Assembly (NCBI GenBank): GCA_001603665.1
Contig: LUZN01000003.1
Coordinates: forward strand, 1-40,702
Reading direction: 5' to 3'
Source: Bacteroidales bacterium Bact_22
GTDB taxonomy: Bacteria; Bacteroidota; Bacteroidia; Bacteroidales; F082
Length of the DNA stretch: 40,702 nucleotides
Every line of letters begins with the position of its first letter. Position 1 is the stretch's first letter. The translations under genes were made by a program, and so were the position numbers. Under the pieces are notes generated by a model. The model was not told the origin of the DNA. It made no database searches and worked only from the letters and a program-made list of their open reading frames with translations. Shown in pieces: positions 17,675 to 26,397 of this stretch.

Positions 17675-19204
17675 TTATTTTTTGTTCCAGAAAGTCGGAG
17701 TGAAAATCAGCAGCACTGTGTAGATTTCCAGACGACCGATGAGCATCAGGAACGACATCACCCATTTTGCTGTGACGGTGAGGTCGGAGAATGTCGTGGC
17801 AGGACCTGTCGACTTATAGCCAGGTCCCATGTTACTTAAGGCTGTGACGACGTTAAACACGCTCTCTTCGAACTCGCATCCGCTGATCGACAGCACGACG
17901 ACGCTGATGATGCATATTATCACGTAGAAGAACAGGAAATTCAAGGTTCTTAGAAGAATTTCGTTCGACACCACCTCTTTCGACACTTTTACCGAAAAGA
18001 CAGCGCTTGGATGCAGGAACTGCTTGATAGTGATACGAATAGACTTCAGGCACACCATCCATCGGATGACTTTAATACCACCCGATGTTGATCCCGCGCA
18101 GGAACCGCTGAGCATCAACAGCAATGTCGGGAAGAGGAATAATCCGCCCCAAAGCGTGTAATCGTAATACGAGCCCTGGTAACCCGTCGATGAGAAAATC
18201 GTCACCACGTGGAACAAAGCCGCGCGGAACTTCGACTCGAACGTAGGCTCAGGATATGCTGAGGTATTGGTAGCGATAGTCTCAACCGTTGGAGCATAGT
18301 AGAACAATGCCGTCATGACCGCCACCATTATCACTATAACACCGAAAAACCAGCGTAATTCCTCGTTTTTCAAGAAATATTTCACATCGCCTCTCGCGAG
18401 GAAATAATAAAGCGAGAAATTGATGCCCGACATTATCATAAACAATACGCAGAAATACTCGACATAACTTGAGTTGAAATACCCAATGCTCGACTGGTGC
18501 GTACTGAAACCGCCGCTCGACATTGTCGTAAGTGCGTGACACACAGCGTCGTAGAAGTTCATCGGACCCGCCCAGTAAACCAAGGCGCACACTATCGTCA
18601 AGAACATGTAAATCAAATAAAGATGACGTGCTGTGACAGCCATTTTTGGGTGTAACTTCTTGACGCTCAAGCCCGACATCTCAGCCGCATACAGCGTGGT
18701 TTTGTTTGAATTCTTGTTCAACGCAGGGATGATGGCGAGGAACAAAACGATGATACCCAAGCCGCCTAACCATTGTATCACGCTACGCCAGAATAAGATG
18801 CCATGTGGCTGAGAATCAATGTTATTCATGATTGTGGCGCCCGTGGTGGTGAAACCCGACATCGACTCGAAGAAGGCGTCGGTGACGTTGTCGATGGCGC
18901 CGGTGAAGATAAACGGCAGCATGCCGAACACCGCAAAGAGCACCCATGCCACAGTGACGAGCACGAAAGAGTCTTTCATCGTGAGGCTTTCGAACTTCTG
19001 CACACGACCGCCTCCTTTCCTCGCCCTTTCGCGGCCTGCGGAGAGCAGGATGAAGCCGAAGATACCGGTAATCATAGTGGCTGCCAGCAACGACACCACG
19101 TCTTTCTCACCGCTGTGTACGTTGTAGTAAAGCGCCACCATCGAGGCAACTCCCATAAAGAACGCCTCAACGAGAATAAAGACACCGTAGATCTTCGCTT
19201 TCAT
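17675..19204 (-). CDS. trkH: TrkH-family potassium uptake channel subunit
   Basis: A 509-residue membrane protein of the TrkH/KtrB family. The four pore-loop filters are visible: SGFTTTGATIM (about 116-126), TMSSGGFSTH, FSSTGYQGSYY and LSNMGPGYKSTG. This is the K+ translocating part of Trk/Ktr systems, whose gating partner is usually a TrkA/KtrA RCK protein; none is encoded in this window. The ATG at 19204 is chosen because a TAnnTTTG box lies 21 bases upstream; an in-frame start at 19297 would precede that promoter. It faces the YbdG-type channel with 5 bases between stops and no terminator. Confidence 0.94.
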   Translation of the reverse strand: MKAKIYGVFILVEAFFMGVASMVALYYNVHSGEKDVVSLLAATMITGIFGFILLSAGRERARKGGGRVQKFESLTMKDSFVLVTVAWVLFAVFGMLPFIFTGAIDNVTDAFFESMSGFTTTGATIMNNIDSQPHGILFWRSVIQWLGGLGIIVLFLAIIPALNKNSNKTTLYAAEMSGLSVKKLHPKMAVTARHLYLIYMFLTIVCALVYWAGPMNFYDAVCHALTTMSSGGFSTHQSSIGYFNSSYVEYFCVLFMIMSGINFSLYYFLARGDVKYFLKNEELRWFFGVIVIMVAVMTALFYYAPTVETIATNTSAYPEPTFESKFRAALFHVVTIFSSTGYQGSYYDYTLWGGLFLFPTLLLMLSGSCAGSTSGGIKVIRWMVCLKSIRITIKQFLHPSAVFSVKVSKEVVSNEILLRTLNFLFFYVIICIISVVVLSISGCEFEESVFNVVTALSNMGPGYKSTGPATTFSDLTVTAKWVMSFLMLIGRLEIYTVLLIFTPTFWNKK

Positions 19205-19225
19205 TTTTAAATCGTTGTTCGGTTG

Positions 19226-19233
19226 CAAAAATA
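19226..19233 (-). promoter_or_regulatory. -7 box for trkH
   Basis: On the - strand TATTTTTG matches TAnnTTTG, 21 bases before the ATG at 19204. Confidence 0.6.
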
Positions 19234-19363
19234 TATATTTTTTAAATACAAACAAAAAAATGTTTTTGGGCGTCAAGTGCGAAATGACTTTTACCATATC
19301 TGAAATGGCAAAAATAGCGGTTGAAAAGTCAGCTTTCTTTTAAAATCATGTCGGAGAAATCCG

Positions 19364-19371
19364 TATTTTTG
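19364..19371 (+). promoter_or_regulatory. -7 box for the RND efflux operon
   Basis: TATTTTTG matches TAnnTTTG, 45 bases before the ATG at 19417. No TTTG element is evident upstream and no operator repeat stands out. Confidence 0.5.
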
Positions 19372-19416
19372 CGACCTGTTATTAATAGGTAGAAAAAGAA
19401 TAAAAAATAAGATAAA

Positions 19417-20748
19417 ATGTCAAGATTTAAAAGTGTTTTTACGACGGTTTCATGCCTCTTGTTACTGATGTCGGGCAGCATCGCGAATGCCCAGCAGGCT
19501 CAGGACTCGCTCATCATCAGTCTCGACCAGGCCATTGAGATCGCTCTTGAGGAGAGTAACAGCGTGAAGATCGCCAACCTCACCATCGAGAAGTCGGGAT
19601 ATTCAAAGAAAGGCACCTACGCCGCTTTATATCCTAACATCACGGCATCGGGAAGCTACCAGCGCACCATCAAAAAGCAAAGGATGGCCATGGATTTCGG
19701 CGGTCAGGCGATGGAAATCGAAGTAGGTAAATGGAATAACGTCAACGCAGGCATCAGCGCTACCATGCCGCTCATCAACGCACAGCTGTGGCAGTCACTG
19801 AAGCTGTCGGCTTTGGACGTGGAACTCGCCGTGGAGCAGGCCCGCTCATCGAAGATATCAATGATTTCGCAAGTAAAACAGGCATTTTACGCTGTTTTGC
19901 TCGCTCAGCAGGTGTGCGATGTCTACCAAGATGTTTACGACAACGCAGCCGAGAACCTCGAGCATACCGAGCAGCTCTACAACGCTGGCAAAACCTCTGA
20001 GTATGAATATCTTAGAGCTCAAGTCAACGTGAAAAACGCCGAGCCTAACCTCTACAGCTCGATGATGGCCATCGACCTCGCCATCTGGCAGCTCAAGGCA
20101 GTGATGGGTGTCGACCTCGACGCAAAAATCGGCGTGGCAGGCGACCTCGATCAATACAAAGACGATCTTCTTGCTTATAACCTGTTGGATGAGAACACCG
20201 ACCTTGAGAATAACAGCTCGATTGTTCAGTTTAAATTACAACAACAACAGATAGAGCGCACCATCAAGATGACGAAGTATCAGTACATCCCTACTCTATC
20301 TGCTTCATTTGCATACAATTACATGGCAATGGGCGATGATTTCGACTTCAAATGGTTCCCATATTCGGTGGCCGGATTGAGTCTCAACATCCCGCTTTTC
20401 AGCGGATTCTCGAAACATAACACCATCCGCCAGTACAAGGCTACGCAGGACATCATGCAGCTCAACCTTGAAGATACCGAGCGCAACCTTCAAATCGCCT
20501 ATAAAAACTACGAAAACCAGATTGCGACATACATGAAGAACTATTCGGCAGCCGAGTCGACACTCGAGATGGCTCAGAGAAGCTACGACATCGCCGAGAG
20601 GATGTATCAGCTTGGAAAAGCCACGCTGCTGGAGCTCAACGACGCCCAGCTGGCGTTAGTGCAGGCACAACTCACCATGAGTCAGGCCATCTACAACTTC
20701 ATGAAGACAAAAGCCGCAATGGATGAATTAGCAGGAAAAGAAGAATAA
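19417..20748 (+). CDS. TolC-family outer-membrane efflux protein
   Basis: A 443-residue exported protein with a signal peptide (about 1-25, ending SIANA). Two structural repeats each carry long alpha-helices and barrel strands, typical of TolC: the first starts ISLDQAIEIALEESNSVKIA, the second includes LNIPLFSGFSKHNTI and YDIAERMYQLGKATLLELND. It forms the trimeric outer-membrane exit duct. It is first in an operon with an adaptor 12 bases downstream and an RND pump after that, so the three should make one tripartite exporter. There is no adjacent regulator. Confidence 0.93.
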   Translation: MSRFKSVFTTVSCLLLLMSGSIANAQQAQDSLIISLDQAIEIALEESNSVKIANLTIEKSGYSKKGTYAALYPNITASGSYQRTIKKQRMAMDFGGQAMEIEVGKWNNVNAGISATMPLINAQLWQSLKLSALDVELAVEQARSSKISMISQVKQAFYAVLLAQQVCDVYQDVYDNAAENLEHTEQLYNAGKTSEYEYLRAQVNVKNAEPNLYSSMMAIDLAIWQLKAVMGVDLDAKIGVAGDLDQYKDDLLAYNLLDENTDLENNSSIVQFKLQQQQIERTIKMTKYQYIPTLSASFAYNYMAMGDDFDFKWFPYSVAGLSLNIPLFSGFSKHNTIRQYKATQDIMQLNLEDTERNLQIAYKNYENQIATYMKNYSAAESTLEMAQRSYDIAERMYQLGKATLLELNDAQLALVQAQLTMSQAIYNFMKTKAAMDELAGKEE

Positions 20749-20760
20749 ATAACACATAAT

Positions 20761-21777
20761 ATGAAAGCATTAAATACATTATTAATCGCCGCTTCCGCCA
20801 TCGTGATGATGTCGTGCGGAGAGCAAAACCAGAACAATCAGCAGTTCGTGGAGGAAAACCCGAAAGTGACGGTAACCACAGTAAACGCCGAGTATGTCTC
20901 ACAACTTCAGGTCTACCCTACGACCATCGAAGCCGACATCGTGAACAACATCGCGCCGCAGTCGGCAGCACGTATCAGCAAGATTTACGTTGAAGTCGGT
21001 GACAAAGTCAATGCAGGACAGACACTTGCACTCATGGACGAGGTAAACCTCGAGAAAGCACGTCTGCAGCTCATCAACGACTCCATCGAGTTCGGCCGTA
21101 TCGAACAGCTGCACGAGATCGGAGCCACTTCGCAGTCGGACTACGAGGCGATGACGCTGAAATACGACGTCTCGAAGAAGACTTATAAGAATCTTCTTGA
21201 AAACACAGTGCTGAAGAGCCCTATCAGCGGCGTCGTGACAGCCCGTAACTATGACGAAGGAGACATGTACGCCATGGCACAACCGTTGTTCGTGATCCAG
21301 AAGATCAACCCGGTGAAGATGCTCATCAACATCTCGGAAAGCAAGTATTCGCAGATAAAGAAAGGCATGGAAGTCGACATCACCACCGACGCTTACGGCG
21401 ACCAAGTGTTCAAAGGCACCGTCGACCTCATCTACCCTACCATCAATGCTATGACGCACACCTTCCCTGTCGAGGTGAAGTTCGCCAACAAAGACTTGAC
21501 ACTCCGTCCAGGAATGTTTGCACGCGTCACCGTCAACTACGGCGATAACTTCCGCGTGGTGGTGCCCGACAGAGCCGTCCTGAAGCAGGTTGGCTCAGGC
21601 GAGCAGTATGTGTACATCCTCAACGCTGACGGCACCGTGACATACACCACCGTCGAGCTCGGACGTAGGATGGGCAACAGATACGAGGTGATCAGCGGCA
21701 TCGACGACAACGCCACCGTCGTGCTGACAGGACAGACCAAATTGAAAAACGGCATAACCGTCGACGTAGTGAAATAA
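20761..21777 (+). CDS. RND efflux periplasmic adaptor (membrane fusion protein)
   Basis: A 338-residue lipoprotein with the signal ending IVMMSC (Cys19). The domain order is that of HlyD/AcrA-type adaptors: lipoyl half (SAARISKIYVEVGDKVNAGQ), short helical hairpin (LQLINDSIEFGRIEQLHEIG, TLKYDVSKKTYKNLLEN), second lipoyl half (LKSPISGVVTARNYDEGD), beta-barrel (VDITTDAYGDQVFKGTVDLI) and a membrane-proximal domain at the end. The alpha-hairpin is short compared with AcrA. It links the RND pump to the TolC-like duct across the periplasm. The lipid anchor would fix it to a membrane. Confidence 0.93.
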   Translation: MKALNTLLIAASAIVMMSCGEQNQNNQQFVEENPKVTVTTVNAEYVSQLQVYPTTIEADIVNNIAPQSAARISKIYVEVGDKVNAGQTLALMDEVNLEKARLQLINDSIEFGRIEQLHEIGATSQSDYEAMTLKYDVSKKTYKNLLENTVLKSPISGVVTARNYDEGDMYAMAQPLFVIQKINPVKMLINISESKYSQIKKGMEVDITTDAYGDQVFKGTVDLIYPTINAMTHTFPVEVKFANKDLTLRPGMFARVTVNYGDNFRVVVPDRAVLKQVGSGEQYVYILNADGTVTYTTVELGRRMGNRYEVISGIDDNATVVLTGQTKLKNGITVDVVK

Positions 21778-21798
21778 CCATGTAAAACACTGATAATC

Positions 21799-24700
21799 AT
21801 GAGTTTATATAGAACATCAGTAAATCACCCGGTTACGGTATCGTTGGTCTTCATCACGGTAGCGATTCTGGGTATCTTCGCGCTGACAAAGCTGTCGACA
21901 AACCTCTTCCCCGACATGGGAACCAACGCCATCATGGTGATGACGTCGTATTCGGGAGCCAGCGCGGAGGATATTGAGACGAACATCACGAAAACCCTTG
22001 AAAACACTCTTAATGGCGTGAGCGACCTCAAGCACCTCTCGTCGTCATCGAAAGAGAACGTCTCGGTCATCACATTGCAGTTTGAATACGGAATAGATAT
22101 CGAAGACGCCACCAACAACGTGCGCGACAAGCTCGACATGGTGCGGCAATACCTCCCCGACGGGGCCGGAAACCCTACCATCTTCAAGTTCAGCATGGAG
22201 GACATCCCGATCATGTTCCTCTCAGTCACCGCTGAAGAGAGTCTGTCGGGTCTCGACAAGATTCTCGATGACAAGGTGGCAACGCCTCTGGCACGTGTCT
22301 CGGGCGTGGGAACGGTATCTGTGTCAGGAGCCCCGAAACGTGAGATTCAGGTCTTCGTCGACCCTAACAAACTCGAGGCTTACAACCTCACGGTGGAGCA
22401 GATTTCACAGGCTCTGGCATACGAAAACCGTAACACCCCTGCCGGAAACATCGACATCGGCTCAAACACCTACGCTGTGCGCGTGGAGAAAGAGTTTAAG
22501 TCGGCCAAAGAGATGCTCGACGTGGTTGTCGGCACCTTCCAAGGCACCCCGGTGTATCTGAAAGACGTTGCAAGAGTCAACGACGGCGAGCAGGAACGTC
22601 TGCAAAAGGTGTTTTCCAACGGCATCCAGGGTGCCATGATCACCATACAGAAGCAGACCGACGCTAACTCGGTACAGGTGTCTAAAGGTGTTAAGAAAGA
22701 ACTCGCAAAGATAGAAAAGACGCTGCCTTCCGACATCACCATCAACATGATCAACGACACCAGCGACAGCATCGTCAACACCATCGACTCGTTGAAAGAG
22801 ACCATCTTAATCACCTTTATGGTGGTTATGCTGGTGGTGTTTATCTTCCTCGGCCGATGGAGAGCGACAATCATCATCGTGCTGTCGATTCCGATCTCGT
22901 TGGTAGCATCTGTCGTTTACCTCTTTGCAACAGGTAACACATTGAATATCATATCGATGAGTGCTCTCACCATCGCCATCGGCATGGTCGTCGACGACGC
23001 CATCGTGGTGTTGGAGAACATCACTTCGCATATCGACAGAGGCGCGAAGCCGAAAGAAGCTGCCGTGCACGCTACACAGGAGGTGTCAATCTCCGTTATC
23101 GCCTCTACCCTCACCATGTTGGCGGTGTTCCTCCCTCTTACCATGGTCAACGGCGCCGTCGGCGTGTTCTTCCATCAGCTTGGCTGGATCGTGAGTATCA
23201 TTATGATAGTCTCGACATCGGCCGCCTTGACGCTGGTCCCGATGATGTGCTCACGACTCCTCAAGAAAAACCCGAGGACGCACGCTTGGCATAGGATAGT
23301 ATTCACACCTATTAATAAAGGTCTCGACGCGCTTAGCCGCGGCTACGGAAGGCTCATCAACTGGGCTGTGACACACCGCGCCATTACGCTAACCATCGCA
23401 ATCGTGGTATTTGTGGTGACACTCTTGACAACCTTACCGGGCTTGAAGACCGAATACCTGCCGAGCATGGACCAGGGCCGTCTGACAATCAACATCGAGT
23501 TACCTGTTGGTACTCAAGAAGATATCACCGGTCAGCTGGGTGCTGAGCTCGCAGAGAAATATGTGAAGGCGATTCCTGAGATCCGCGTGATGAACTACCG
23601 TTACGGCGTGGCTGACGAAGACAACGCCTTCGCCTCGATGCAGAGCAACGGCACGCATATCCTGGCGATGAACCTTAACTTAGGCAGTAAGGAGACTCGT
23701 AAGAGAAGCACTCAGGAGATTGCAGAATACATCCGTAAAGACCTGAAAAACAACGCCATCATCAAGAAATACAACGTTTCTGAAGGTATGGGCATGGGTT
23801 CGACCTCGAGTGTGAAGGTCGAGATCTACGGTTACGATTTCAACACCTCCGACCGCATTGCTCAGGAAATAGCAGCCGAGATGCGCGAAACCCCGGAGAT
23901 TTCGCAGGTTCTCATCAGCCGCGACGAATATACTCCTGAGATCCATGTCGACTTCGACCGCGAGAAGCTGATGCTCAACGGCATCAACATCACGACGGCT
24001 TCGCAATATGTGAGAAACCGCATCAACGGCTCTATTATGAGCTACTTCCGCGAAGACGGCGACGAGTATAACATCCGCGTCCGTTACGCCCCTGAGTTCC
24101 GTCAAGGCTACGAAGACATCGAAAACATCGTGCTTTACGGCTCATCGGGACAGGCTGTGCGCCTGAGCGAGGTCGCAAGAATCGTCGAAGGCCGCACCCC
24201 GCCTACCATCGAGCGTAAAGACCGTGAGCGTATCATCACCATCACAGGCATCGTGGCTAAAGGCTATGCCTTGAGTGACGCTGTCGCTGTGTCGGAGAGA
24301 TGCATCGACCACGCTGAGATCCCGGCTGAATTCATGGCAAAGATCGCCGGTGACTATGAAGATCAACAAGATGCGTTCAAAGACATGTTCACGCTTATCT
24401 TATTGATTATCATCCTTGTATACGTCGTGATGGCCTCGCAATTTGAATCGCTTCTCGACCCGTTCGTCATCATGTTCTCGGTCCCGTTTGCCGTCACCGG
24501 CGTGCTCATCGGCATCAGGGTGCACGGACTGGCATTGGGTGTGATGGCTCTCATCGGCGTCATGATTCTTATGGGTATCGTGGTGAAAAACGGTATCGTA
24601 CTCATCGACTACACCCGTTTGTGTCTCGAACGCGGCATGAGCGTCAACGAGTCGGTGGTCACCGCATCACGTCAACGTCTGCGTCCTATCCTCATGACCA

Positions 24701-24912
24701 CTCTCACCACAGTGCTCGGTATGATCCCGATGGCAGTGGGAACAGGCGAAGGCGCTGAGATGTGGAACGGCCTGGGCGTCGTGGTGGCATGGGGATTGTC
24801 GGTGTCGACACTCATCACCCTCGTACTCATCCCGACATTGTACGCAATCTTCATCTCAAGAAGAATTAAACGTCAGGAAAGAAAAACAGCAAGACTTGCA
24901 ATGGCTAACTAA
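21799..24912 (+). CDS. RND efflux transporter, AcrB/MexB-type permease
   Basis: A 1037-residue inner-membrane pump of the hydrophobe/amphiphile efflux group, of usual length. TM1 begins at VNHPVTVSLVFITVAILGIF; TM4 carries the proton-relay acidic pair in IAIGMVVDDAIVVLENI. The second half repeats the layout (ILVYVVMASQFESLLDPFVI, GIVVKNGIVLIDYTR, RPILMTTLTTVLGMIPMA). The porter domains occupy the loops after TM1 and TM7. It exports amphiphilic compounds by proton antiport; the substrate cannot be read from sequence. It is followed 12 bases later by a small PII-like gene. Confidence 0.95.
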   Translation: MSLYRTSVNHPVTVSLVFITVAILGIFALTKLSTNLFPDMGTNAIMVMTSYSGASAEDIETNITKTLENTLNGVSDLKHLSSSSKENVSVITLQFEYGIDIEDATNNVRDKLDMVRQYLPDGAGNPTIFKFSMEDIPIMFLSVTAEESLSGLDKILDDKVATPLARVSGVGTVSVSGAPKREIQVFVDPNKLEAYNLTVEQISQALAYENRNTPAGNIDIGSNTYAVRVEKEFKSAKEMLDVVVGTFQGTPVYLKDVARVNDGEQERLQKVFSNGIQGAMITIQKQTDANSVQVSKGVKKELAKIEKTLPSDITINMINDTSDSIVNTIDSLKETILITFMVVMLVVFIFLGRWRATIIIVLSIPISLVASVVYLFATGNTLNIISMSALTIAIGMVVDDAIVVLENITSHIDRGAKPKEAAVHATQEVSISVIASTLTMLAVFLPLTMVNGAVGVFFHQLGWIVSIIMIVSTSAALTLVPMMCSRLLKKNPRTHAWHRIVFTPINKGLDALSRGYGRLINWAVTHRAITLTIAIVVFVVTLLTTLPGLKTEYLPSMDQGRLTINIELPVGTQEDITGQLGAELAEKYVKAIPEIRVMNYRYGVADEDNAFASMQSNGTHILAMNLNLGSKETRKRSTQEIAEYIRKDLKNNAIIKKYNVSEGMGMGSTSSVKVEIYGYDFNTSDRIAQEIAAEMRETPEISQVLISRDEYTPEIHVDFDREKLMLNGINITTASQYVRNRINGSIMSYFREDGDEYNIRVRYAPEFRQGYEDIENIVLYGSSGQAVRLSEVARIVEGRTPPTIERKDRERIITITGIVAKGYALSDAVAVSERCIDHAEIPAEFMAKIAGDYEDQQDAFKDMFTLILLIIILVYVVMASQFESLLDPFVIMFSVPFAVTGVLIGIRVHGLALGVMALIGVMILMGIVVKNGIVLIDYTRLCLERGMSVNESVVTASRQRLRPILMTTLTTVLGMIPMAVGTGEGAEMWNGLGVVVAWGLSVSTLITLVLIPTLYAIFISRRIKRQERKTARLAMAN

Positions 24913-24924
24913 TATCGAATAACA

Positions 24925-25218
24925 ATGACAGCAATTTTCATAGCATATAATCAAGCTTATTACGAAGAGATCTCCGAACTCCTTGAAAAACAAGGAGTTC
25001 GCGGATTCACCCGTTGGAACGAGATAACAGGACGTGGCTCAGAGACCGGTGAGGCGCACTACGGCACACACACCTGGCCCACATTCAACGATGCCATCCT
25101 CACCTTCGTCGACGACGACAAGGTCGACAGCATCATGAACATGCTGCACGAACACGACCTGCAGACACCAGAACTGGGTCTGAGGGCGTTCGCCTGGAAA
25201 ATCGATAAAGCTATCTAA
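24925..25218 (+). CDS. Small PII-like protein at the end of the RND operon
   Basis: A 97-residue cytoplasmic protein without signal peptide. The layout MTAIFIAYNQAYYEEISELLEKQGV (strand, helix; residues 1-25), then GFTRWNEITGRGSETGEA with a Gly-rich T-loop-like turn, then DAILTFVDDDKVDSIMNMLHEHD, matches the ferredoxin-like fold of PII/CutA-like proteins. GRGSETG resembles the GRGxxxG of PII T-loops. Related small PII-like or DUF3240 proteins sit beside metal or RND exporters elsewhere. It could sense a metabolite or metal and act on the pump; that is inference. The gene ends 3 bases from the convergent galM stop. Confidence 0.7.
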   Translation: MTAIFIAYNQAYYEEISELLEKQGVRGFTRWNEITGRGSETGEAHYGTHTWPTFNDAILTFVDDDKVDSIMNMLHEHDLQTPELGLRAFAWKIDKAI

Positions 25219-25221
25219 AGA

Positions 25222-26325
25222 TTATTTCTTTTTAGACTTTCTCACACCAAATTTGTAGATACAAGTGTGGTGATACTCCTCACCCGGGCGCAGCACCGTG
25301 CTCGGGAAGTTAGGCTGGTTTGGAGCATCAGGAAACTGCTGTGTTTCCAGGGCAAAAGCCTTATATTTCTCTTCAAAGAAATTGCCGCTGTAGAACTGCA
25401 TTCCCGGTTGGTCGGTGAGCACCTCCATAGTTCTTCCCGACGTAGGTTCGAAAACGCGCGCTGCCAAGCCCATCTCGCCTATCGGCTTGTTCAACACCCA
25501 GTTGAAATCGTAGCCGCCGCCATTTTCCATCTGAGGATGATAGTTGTTGATGTCGCGACCAATAGGTTTTATACTTGTGAAATCCATAGGTGTGTCTTTC
25601 ACAACAATGAAATTACCTGTCGGGATGAGATGTTCGTCGATCACAGTGATGAGTTTTCCGTTAATCATCATCTCGTGGTCAAGAACGTTGCCGTTACCAG
25701 CACCTTTCATGTTAAAGAATGAGTGATGTGAAAGGTTACATACTGTCGGAGCATCTGTAACAGCCTGATAATCAACGCGGAATTCATTGTCTTTGGTTAA
25801 TGAATAAGTCATGGTGATGTCGAGATTGCCAGGGAAGCCATCCATGCCGTCAGGAAGGACGACATTAAGCACTAAAGTGCTGTCAGTCAATGATTTAACA
25901 TCCCAAATCACACGGTCGACACCGAATTCACCGCCATGAAGAGTGTTGCCGTTATCGTTTTTATAAAGCTCATATTTCTTGCCGTCGAGCGTAAACTCGC
26001 CATGTCCGATGCGGTTGGCATAACGTCCGACAGGAGCGCCGAGGTATCTCTCTCCTTTGTTATTAATATAGCTGTCGATATTATCGTAACCGAGAACGAT
26101 ATTATCGTAATTGCCTTTAACATCTGGTGTCCACAGCGACACAACACGTCCGCCGTAGTTTGTAACCTGCATGGTCAGATCACCATTTTTCAAAGTGTAA
26201 ATCGATACTTTCTTGCCGTTCACTTCAGTATTAAAATCATTGGCATTCATAAGATTAACCTCTTTTTTCTTTGTACAACCGATTAAAACCATCGCGCAAA
26301 GCGCTAAAACCAAAATTTTTCTCAT
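25222..26325 (-). CDS. galM: Aldose 1-epimerase (mutarotase), lipoprotein
   Basis: A 367-residue GalM-family enzyme that interconverts alpha and beta anomers of sugars such as galactose. The signal MRKILVLALCAMVLIGC has the lipobox ending at Cys17, so it is anchored in the envelope, unlike the cytoplasmic E. coli enzyme. Catalytic positions match: His130 in NTLHGG, His201 in NLSHHSFFN and general base Glu327 in FALETQQFPDAPNQ. The ATG at 26325 is preferred to the in-frame TTG at 26334. An exported mutarotase suits handling of oligosaccharide breakdown products in the periplasm; no sugar-utilisation gene lies beside it. Confidence 0.93.
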   Translation of the reverse strand: MRKILVLALCAMVLIGCTKKKEVNLMNANDFNTEVNGKKVSIYTLKNGDLTMQVTNYGGRVVSLWTPDVKGNYDNIVLGYDNIDSYINNKGERYLGAPVGRYANRIGHGEFTLDGKKYELYKNDNGNTLHGGEFGVDRVIWDVKSLTDSTLVLNVVLPDGMDGFPGNLDITMTYSLTKDNEFRVDYQAVTDAPTVCNLSHHSFFNMKGAGNGNVLDHEMMINGKLITVIDEHLIPTGNFIVVKDTPMDFTSIKPIGRDINNYHPQMENGGGYDFNWVLNKPIGEMGLAARVFEPTSGRTMEVLTDQPGMQFYSGNFFEEKYKAFALETQQFPDAPNQPNFPSTVLRPGEEYHHTCIYKFGVRKSKKK

Positions 26326-26344
26326 ATTTTTCAAATTAATAATG

Positions 26345-26352
26345 CAAAATTA
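26345..26352 (-). promoter_or_regulatory. -7 box for galM
   Basis: On the - strand TAATTTTG matches TAnnTTTG, 19 bases before the ATG at 26325. Confidence 0.6.
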
Positions 26353-26384
26353 TAAAATATTTCTGATATGTTCAGATTTTTTAG

Positions 26385-26392
26385 TAATTTTG
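26385..26392 (+). promoter_or_regulatory. -7 box for the hybrid histidine kinase
   Basis: TAATTTTG matches TAnnTTTG, only 5 bases before the ATG at 26398. If it is used, transcription would begin at or next to the start codon and the mRNA would be leaderless. Confidence 0.45.
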
Positions 26393-26397
26393 TCACG

